12,861 nt of DNA from JBNLBT01 sp050303435 (GTDB lineage Bacteria; Pseudomonadota; Gammaproteobacteria; Xanthomonadales; Marinicellaceae). Below are positions 7,915 to 12,861 of the stretch, piece after piece; within the stretch, counting starts at the first letter, position 1; each line of letters starts with the position of its first letter. Below the pieces are notes generated by a model that did no database searches, was not told the DNA's origin, and worked only from the letters and a program-made list of their open reading frames with translations. The stretch lies in contig JBNLBT010000094.1 in NCBI GenBank assembly GCA_050303435.1, positions 1 through 12,861 on the forward strand, given 5' to 3'. The translations under genes and the position numbers were made by a program.

Positions 7915-9384
7915 TCATTCATAGCTGTTGACGAAAATCACTTCGGCATCGGCGTCGTCCGCGCCGATCATGCTGTTCAACGGGTGCCGGGTTTCACCGT
8001 CCACATCGAACACAATGTCCGCCGGCGGCGTCACAATCAAAACCGGATCGCCGTACTGGCTCACAGCGAGGTGATAATCACCCGTCAATGCGTCGGCAAA
8101 ATCCACCACCACTTCATTGGACATCGCATCCAGCCCGGTGGCGTTTTGGTACGCTTTGAGGTCGTTGTAATCGATGCCCTCAATGGCAAATTTTTCGGTG
8201 TTGTTGCCCTCGAAGGCGTTGTGATTGGACTCGGCGATGGCCGCCAGGTTGTCGGTCAGGAAAATGCGCGCCTCGCTGTGGGTCATTTCACTGCGCGCAA
8301 TGTTGTTGAGGATTTCAATGTTGGCGTCGTTGCTCAGCAAATTAAACTCCAACACCGTGGCGGTCAGCGCACCGACCGTGCCTTTGGACACCAGTGTGTT
8401 GTGACGGATGCGCACGTCGCGGCTGGAGTTCTCGACCGCGATCACGTTCTCCGAAGCCACGATGATGTTATTAAAGATGTCGGTTGTGCCGCCGACGCCG
8501 TTGTTCAGATTCAGCGCCGAAATGCCGAAGCCGCCGTTGCCACCGCCCAACATCAGAATTTGATTGCCCTCAATGCGCGTTTCGGTGTTACCCGCCAATG
8601 TGATGCCCTTGGCCCCGGAGATTGAGTTGTCGAACAGGTTGCCAATGATTTTGGCATCGTGCGTGGCCACCAGACTCAGCACGCGCGATTGACCCTGAGC
8701 GAACTGGTCAATGAAGACGTTGTCTTTGATGGTCAGTCCAGTGAAGGTGTCCGACGAGGAACTTTGAATGTGGATCGCGCCATTGCCGGAAACGAAGGTG
8801 TTCCCTTCAATCAACACGTCCTGCATCACCGACGGAGTCGGCGAAACGATCGAAGAAACCAACGCCGGCGGCGTGGCCGGGCCCGAAGCATAGTTTTCAA
8901 AGGTGTTGTTGACGATGCGAGAATTGCTGGTGCCATTCTCCAGCAGCACCAGCGCGCTGAACGCAGCCACCCCGGTCGCCTCAAAGGTCAGATCGCGCAC
9001 ACGCACAAAAGTCACCCCGTCCAGCTTCAGCAGCCAGTTGTCCAGATCGGAAGTGGCCGCGTGCTGCAACACCGCCGGATTGCCCGGGTCCAGCGATTCA
9101 ATGTTCAAAATGTCATTGGAATTGCCCTGCCGATTGAAGCTCGACAAACTCGCGTGCACCGTGTGCGTCCCGGCCTTAAACCGCAAACGCACCGGCGCAG
9201 AAATCCCGTCCGACATGATGTCATCCAGCGCGTCCTGCACATCGGTGTAATCCGAAGGCGCCGGCCCAATCACATACGCCCCGGCCAAAGCCGTCCCGCG
9301 CACCCCCGGCGCATCGGCCCAACACCACCCAAAAAACAAAAACACCCCACACACCCCAAGCATAGCCCGAACTAATCCGCTCAT
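7915..9384 (-). CDS. Secreted right-handed beta-helix protein (upstream paralogue)
   Basis: First gene of the two-gene operon, 489 residues from the ATG at 9384, which has AGAGG 7 bases upstream. A TTG at 9399 is a possible but poorer start. The signal peptide ends near residue 23 (GWCWA before DAPG). The layout matches its downstream neighbour: the cap (AGAYVIGPAPSDYTDVQDAL, GISAPVRLRFKAGTH), the shared block TSDLDNWL (111-118), then coils such as SRIVNNTF, VLIEGNTF, LTIKDNVF, AKIIGNLF, TRIEGNQI, TDIFNNII, VRIRHNTL and IEILNNIA. These line up one-to-one with the paralogue. The end is DVDGETRH...IGADD then ADAEVIFVNSYE. The pair is a tandem duplication that has since diverged. The signal-peptide region is coded by a strand containing only G and T for 42 bases. 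Surface or extracellular location is inferred; activity unknown. Confidence 0.85.
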   Translation of the reverse strand: MSGLVRAMLGVCGVFLFFGWCWADAPGVRGTALAGAYVIGPAPSDYTDVQDALDDIMSDGISAPVRLRFKAGTHTVHASLSSFNRQGNSNDILNIESLDPGNPAVLQHAATSDLDNWLLKLDGVTFVRVRDLTFEATGVAAFSALVLLENGTSNSRIVNNTFENYASGPATPPALVSSIVSPTPSVMQDVLIEGNTFVSGNGAIHIQSSSSDTFTGLTIKDNVFIDQFAQGQSRVLSLVATHDAKIIGNLFDNSISGAKGITLAGNTETRIEGNQILMLGGGNGGFGISALNLNNGVGGTTDIFNNIIVASENVIAVENSSRDVRIRHNTLVSKGTVGALTATVLEFNLLSNDANIEILNNIARSEMTHSEARIFLTDNLAAIAESNHNAFEGNNTEKFAIEGIDYNDLKAYQNATGLDAMSNEVVVDFADALTGDYHLAVSQYGDPVLIVTPPADIVFDVDGETRHPLNSMIGADDADAEVIFVNSYE

Positions 9385-9445
9385 CAGCACACCTCTCAAA
9401 TGCCGTTTAACTCAAAGATAAATGTAAACAAAATCAAATATTTGT

Positions 9446-9486
9446 GTGTGATTATTGAGTGATTGTTGAATGATTGGAGGGTGATT
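9446..9486. repeat. Four phased 11-bp direct repeats (GNRTGATT)
   Basis: TGATT occurs at 9449, 9460, 9471 and 9482, exactly 11 bp apart. Each copy has G three bases before and a purine directly before, so the unit is GNRTGATT plus three bases. On the minus strand the units read AATCA-N6, with a degenerate AATCC one step further out. If the weak -10 at 9420-9415 is real, the array covers about -41 to -78 of the beta-helix operon. That is where OmpR/PhoB-type activators bind tandem 11-bp repeats. Confidence 0.6.
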
Positions 9487-9680
9487 CAGACGGATTTAAC
9501 TTAAAATTAATATTGAGCAAAAAACGCCTGAACTTTCAAAAATGTTGTGGGTCATTGAGTCACCACATACACAAGCAATGAATTCACAAGACAGTGAAGT
9601 AAGACACCTGAATTTTTATTAAATCAGCTGCTTTCTTTACTGATCGATTTTTTCTTACAGCAAATTCAGCAATACTGGAA

Positions 9681-9719
9681 TGGCTCGCACCGCACAGAAT
9701 CAGTACAGTATGCGAGCCA
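9681..9719. repeat. 9-bp perfect inverted repeat
   Basis: TGGCTCGCA (9681-9689) is matched by TGCGAGCCA (9711-9719) across 21 bases. No T-run follows on either strand, so a terminator is unlikely. A second pair, ATACTG (9672-9677) and CAGTAT (9706-9711), interlocks with it in pseudoknot order. It lies upstream of the rightward promoter candidate and could be an operator or a structured RNA element. Confidence 0.45.
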
Positions 9720-9734
9720 ATCAAATCGGTTGCG

Positions 9735-9764
9735 TTGTCACGCATTGTATGGTATTTTGATAGT
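9735..9764 (+). promoter_or_regulatory. Candidate promoter of the large secreted protein
   Basis: TTGTCA (9735-9740, 5 of 6 matches) and GATAGT (9759-9764, 4 of 6) lie 18 bp apart. An alternative is TTGCGT (9730-9735) with TATTTT (9753-9758) at 17 bp. Either would give a leader of roughly 40-50 bases before the ATG at 9812. Confidence 0.35.
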
Positions 9765-9811
9765 CAGCTATACCCATGGCTGAGAGTTAAACCCAAGAAA
9801 GGGAAGTGAAT

Positions 9812-12800
9812 ATGAAGTCCTGTTTGTCACGTGCGTTCGTGCGCGCCGTTGTTTTGTCATTGTTTCTGTTAAATCACCCATTACAGGCTCAAGATGATGT
9901 TGTAATCCCCGCTTCGAAAAGCAGTGGTTTAAATGCCAAAAGTCTTGAAGACTTTCAATTCATAGAAAAGACACACGGCGTTTCGATCATTGAGTTCAAC
10001 GGTAATTTTGATAAAGAGATCAACAATCAGTCAAACGATCTGGCGCGTCAAGAACTGTCCCAAATCTACTTTCAAAATAACGACGTTGAAGTTGATTTTC
10101 TAATAGTCTTTACTCTGTTCGACATCGAAATGGGTGATGCCTCGGCATTTGCGACATTGATAGAAAATGATGTTTCGGGCATTGGCAAACCCATGTTTGA
10201 TCTGGGCGATGATTTTGGTTCAGATCGATTACAGTTGATGGTGGATATGGGGTCTTTGCAGCGTTGGCAGTTTAATCCAGGTGACCCTGCATTTGATTGG
10301 ACGCTCGATGTGTTGATGCACGAGATCATGCACAGGTGGGGCGTGGATATCAGCTATCAGGATGCAGATGGTTTGATTTCTGACCGCTTGCGTGGACACG
10401 GCGATGTCCATTGGGGCTATCTTGTCAATTCATCGGCATCCATCATGTATGGTTCTTTGTGGTCGGAAACGCAGCCGGGAGAGTTCGTTACTTTAGATAC
10501 GTTTCAGGGGCTGAGCCCGGTGGATTTGTATCTTGCAGGATTCATTGCGCCGGAATCGGTGCCTGATTTCTACATCATCAATGCTTCCGGGGCAAATAAC
10601 AACGCATTGCCACCTGTCAATGGCACCACTGTTTTTGGCGACAAAGAGTCAATCAGTATCAGCCAAATCATTGCCGCAGAGGGTGTGAGGAGCCCAGATC
10701 ACCTGAATGCGCAAAAAGAATTTGTCTTCGGCACAGTCTTGTTGAAGCGGACAGGACAAGCTGTGGATGAGAGACATCTTGGTCCATTGTTTGTCATGCA
10801 GAGACAATTACAGAGACGGTTTCATGCAGACACACTGGGCCAGGGTTCTTTGAAATTTGGGGTGTCCACGGTTAATCAACAAACGGGTTCCCCAACGCCT
10901 CTGGGCGTTAACGCCGTTCTTAATGACGAATTTTCAATCGAAGAGGCTGTTGATTTCTTACTGGCCAAGCAATCCGTTGAAGGGTATTGGCAGGATAAAT
11001 CAGCCACCCGCGTAAAAGACACTGTGTCAGTGATCAATGCATTAAATCGAGTGGATCAGTCACCTCAATTGATTGCTTCAATTGATGTTGCCACGGATTG
11101 GTTGAATCAATATGAAGCAACCAATAACGATGAGACTGCTTGGTTGCTGATCGGCGGGTTGCTGGATGGAGAGAAAAGGCAGTCAGCGATCCAACACTTG
11201 CAAGACACAACGAGTGTATCGGGAGGATGGGGGCTGAATGCTGGCGATCGTTCTTCACCGATGGATACGGCCGTTGTTGCCCGTGCATTGATTCAGGCAG
11301 TGACCGATGACCCGTCGATCATTGATTCCGGCAGCTTGTTGTATCTGATTGATCAGTTGCTGCTAGGTGATGGGCTGGGAGTGGTTGAGTCTGGACAGGA
11401 AAGTTTGATCAGCACATTGCATTTGTTGCATACACTCAATCGAATTGAGTTGCCAGGGGATGCGCGAGAAAGGGTTATTGGATATGTGCTTGAACAGCTC
11501 AATGCAGATGGCAGCATTGGCAGCAATGAGCATAAGGGATACTTCACGGCAGAGGCAGTGCAGGCTTTTCAAGTGTTGGCAGAAGACATCGATCCAGCTG
11601 TTTCTGAAAACGCCCGTCAAGCATTGAGACAAATGCAATCAGTGGACGGTGATGTCGGTGGCAGTGTGTATGTGACTGCGCTGACGATTCAGGCGCTTAG
11701 CGATGTTGTTCTAGCAAATTTATCCATTGAATTGCAAGGCATCAGCAATCAACATCCGGTGGCAGGAGAATTTTTATCTGTCCAGTTTTTGCTCACGAAT
11801 ACTTCGAATGATGTTGTGCAAAATGTGCCCATAGCCCTTCAATATCTTGAGGGCGATGAATACATTCTTTTCGGTGAAATGCAGATTGTGCAAAGCATCA
11901 ACGCGCATACATCTATCCAGGGTGAATTTGTCATTGATTCAAGCGACTTTGCGGGGTATCAGGCGTTTCGGCTATTTGTTGACCCGGATGACATCATCAG
12001 TGAGACATCAAACGGTGACAATCTACAAGAATTTTGGTTGGATATTGCAACACCAAATGCAATGCCTGAACTCACCTGGAATTCGGCCAGCCTAGATTTT
12101 TCACCAGGCTTGGTAGACTCAGTGCCTTTTGAATTCAATCTGCAGGCGAGTGTACAAAACCTTTCAACCAGTTCGGTTGAAAACATTGCCTATGCACTAT
12201 TTCAAATAAATGCATCTGGAACCATGCAACCATTGTTCACGGCATCGGTTGATCTGGCCGCATTGGCTTCAGAGGAAATCAATGTGGCTGTAGTGGTCGA
12301 CTCCTTGATGGCTGGTGCGGAGTTTCAGTTGGTGGTGGATCCGGAAAATCTGATAGAGGAAAGGAATGAAGCAAACAATGTTTTGTCATTCAGGCCCGAA
12401 TATCAGGCATCGGTCGATTTGAACATCTCAACAAATGATTTGATTTTGAATGGGCCAGTGGTGGCTGGTGAAAGCCATGCGGTTGAAGTTCGATTCAGAA
12501 ATTCAGGCACCCGTATATCGCCAGAGTTTGCGTTGAGTGTTTACGATCAATACACGGATGTCACAAAATTGATCTATCAGTCTGAAATTGTTCAATTGAA
12601 TCCTGGTGAAGAGGTCGTTCGAAATTTTTCATTGCAACCTTCTGCACTTGGCTTGCACGGCATGCGTGTTGTTCTGGATGAGGCGAATGTCGTGGCCGAA
12701 AGCAATGAGGGGAACAATGAATTGCTGCTTGAATATGAAGTGGTTGCCAACGCATTGCCCAATCTGTCAGTTCATGACTCAAATATAAGCCTGCTGCCAG

Positions 12801-12861
12801 AACCGGCGCTTTCTGGAGGGTCATTTAATCTATCAATCCAGGTCGATAACAATTCATCCAC
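9812..12861 (+). CDS. Large secreted metallopeptidase-like / toroid / CARDB-repeat protein, 3' end outside window
   Basis: The frame is open from the ATG at 9812 to the window edge, giving at least 1016 residues. GGGAAG (9801-9806) is the Shine-Dalgarno site. A signal peptide covers residues 1-26 (LQA before QDD). The N-terminal domain has a zinc-protease-like HEIMHRWG (170-177), then GHGDVHWG (H196, H200), SIMYG (M212) and SPVDLYLAGF (235-244). This resembles uncharacterised bacterial HExxH proteins in which HW supplies a later ligand. From about 374 to 630 comes an alpha/alpha toroid domain with degenerate QxxDGxW repeats: KQSVEGYW, SVSGGWGLN followed by SSPMDTAVVARAL, QLNADGSIG, and QMQSVDGDVGG. 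From about 636 there are at least three CARDB-like Ig-fold repeats of about 115 residues, each ending in a VDP...E.N...N motif (VDPDDIISETSNGDN, VDPENLIEERNEANN, LDEANVVAESNEGNN). A fourth begins near 983. Surface attachment or extracellular proteolysis is inferred. Two sampled stretches are near 40% GC, lower than in upstream genes. Confidence 0.85.
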   Translation, partial: MKSCLSRAFVRAVVLSLFLLNHPLQAQDDVVIPASKSSGLNAKSLEDFQFIEKTHGVSIIEFNGNFDKEINNQSNDLARQELSQIYFQNNDVEVDFLIVFTLFDIEMGDASAFATLIENDVSGIGKPMFDLGDDFGSDRLQLMVDMGSLQRWQFNPGDPAFDWTLDVLMHEIMHRWGVDISYQDADGLISDRLRGHGDVHWGYLVNSSASIMYGSLWSETQPGEFVTLDTFQGLSPVDLYLAGFIAPESVPDFYIINASGANNNALPPVNGTTVFGDKESISISQIIAAEGVRSPDHLNAQKEFVFGTVLLKRTGQAVDERHLGPLFVMQRQLQRRFHADTLGQGSLKFGVSTVNQQTGSPTPLGVNAVLNDEFSIEEAVDFLLAKQSVEGYWQDKSATRVKDTVSVINALNRVDQSPQLIASIDVATDWLNQYEATNNDETAWLLIGGLLDGEKRQSAIQHLQDTTSVSGGWGLNAGDRSSPMDTAVVARALIQAVTDDPSIIDSGSLLYLIDQLLLGDGLGVVESGQESLISTLHLLHTLNRIELPGDARERVIGYVLEQLNADGSIGSNEHKGYFTAEAVQAFQVLAEDIDPAVSENARQALRQMQSVDGDVGGSVYVTALTIQALSDVVLANLSIELQGISNQHPVAGEFLSVQFLLTNTSNDVVQNVPIALQYLEGDEYILFGEMQIVQSINAHTSIQGEFVIDSSDFAGYQAFRLFVDPDDIISETSNGDNLQEFWLDIATPNAMPELTWNSASLDFSPGLVDSVPFEFNLQASVQNLSTSSVENIAYALFQINASGTMQPLFTASVDLAALASEEINVAVVVDSLMAGAEFQLVVDPENLIEERNEANNVLSFRPEYQASVDLNISTNDLILNGPVVAGESHAVEVRFRNSGTRISPEFALSVYDQYTDVTKLIYQSEIVQLNPGEEVVRNFSLQPSALGLHGMRVVLDEANVVAESNEGNNELLLEYEVVANALPNLSVHDSNISLLPEPALSGGSFNLSIQVDNNSS

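Larger units (their letters stand above)
9400..9811. other. Divergent intergenic control region
   Basis: This AT-rich gap separates the beta-helix operon (leftward) from the large secreted protein gene (rightward). It holds the phased TGATT repeats, a 9-bp inverted repeat, a weak leftward -10 candidate (TATCTT, minus strand 9420-9415) and a rightward promoter candidate. Only very short ORFs lacking a Shine-Dalgarno site are seen, and no RNA gene was recognised. Confidence 0.6.

Noticed and set aside
8659..9375. Plus-strand ORF (238 residues) opposite the upstream beta-helix gene
   Set aside because: It is arginine- and histidine-rich antisense sequence without a ribosome binding site; the minus-strand frame has a signal peptide and ordered coil repeats.
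9400..9486. CRISPR-like or iteron origin reading of the TGATT repeats
   Set aside because: The repeats are five bases with six-base gaps, far too short for CRISPR, and no replication initiator or DnaA boxes were noticed nearby.
9542..9622. Small ORF of 26 codons in the divergent intergenic region
   Set aside because: It has no Shine-Dalgarno site, promoter or recognisable pattern, and such short frames are expected by chance in AT-rich DNA.
9620..9656. ATCAG/CTGAT hairpin followed by a T-run
   Set aside because: The stem is only five AT-containing base pairs and there is no upstream plus-strand transcript to terminate.
9776..9790. Four-codon upstream ORF before the large secreted gene
   Set aside because: It has no ribosome binding site and is too short to separate from chance.

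Overview
This looks like a chromosomal segment of a gammaproteobacterium, perhaps Xanthomonadales-like or related. The placement rests on the housekeeping genes typA/bipA and htpX, on moderately high GC in most genes (two 60-base samples gave 55% and 60%), and on secreted proteins ending in a short aromatic-acidic tail. I could not run a database search, so it is tentative.

Left part (1-5340): the C-terminal end of an ECF-type sigma factor overlaps a small four-helix membrane protein that may be its regulator. Next comes a secreted amidohydrolase whose last codons are out of frame by one base. Convergent to it is the ribosome-associated GTPase typA/bipA (minus strand), with a clear -10 box. 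After a leader with two inverted repeats comes the membrane protease htpX, which ends at a strong hairpin terminator.

Middle part (5366-9384, all minus strand): a ToxR/CadC-type membrane-anchored winged-helix regulator, then an operon of two tandemly duplicated secreted right-handed beta-helix proteins. The downstream paralogue starts 15 bases after the upstream stop with its own strong Shine-Dalgarno site, and a 12-bp-stem terminator closes the operon.

Right part (9385-12861): a 427-base divergent intergenic region holds four exact TGATT repeats spaced 11 bp apart and a 9-bp inverted repeat. It is followed by the start of a large secreted protein, at least 1016 residues and cut by the window edge. 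That protein reads as an HExxH metallopeptidase-like domain, an alpha/alpha toroid (squalene-cyclase-like) domain and at least three CARDB-like repeats. In two 60-base samples its GC is near 40%.

The best candidate for an undescribed system is the surface-protein locus from 5366 to 12861. A one-component membrane regulator, two beta-helix proteins and a divergent giant protease-like adhesin sit around a shared control region. Its phased 11-bp repeats have the geometry expected for an OmpR/ToxR-type winged-helix protein. The link between regulator and repeats is inference.
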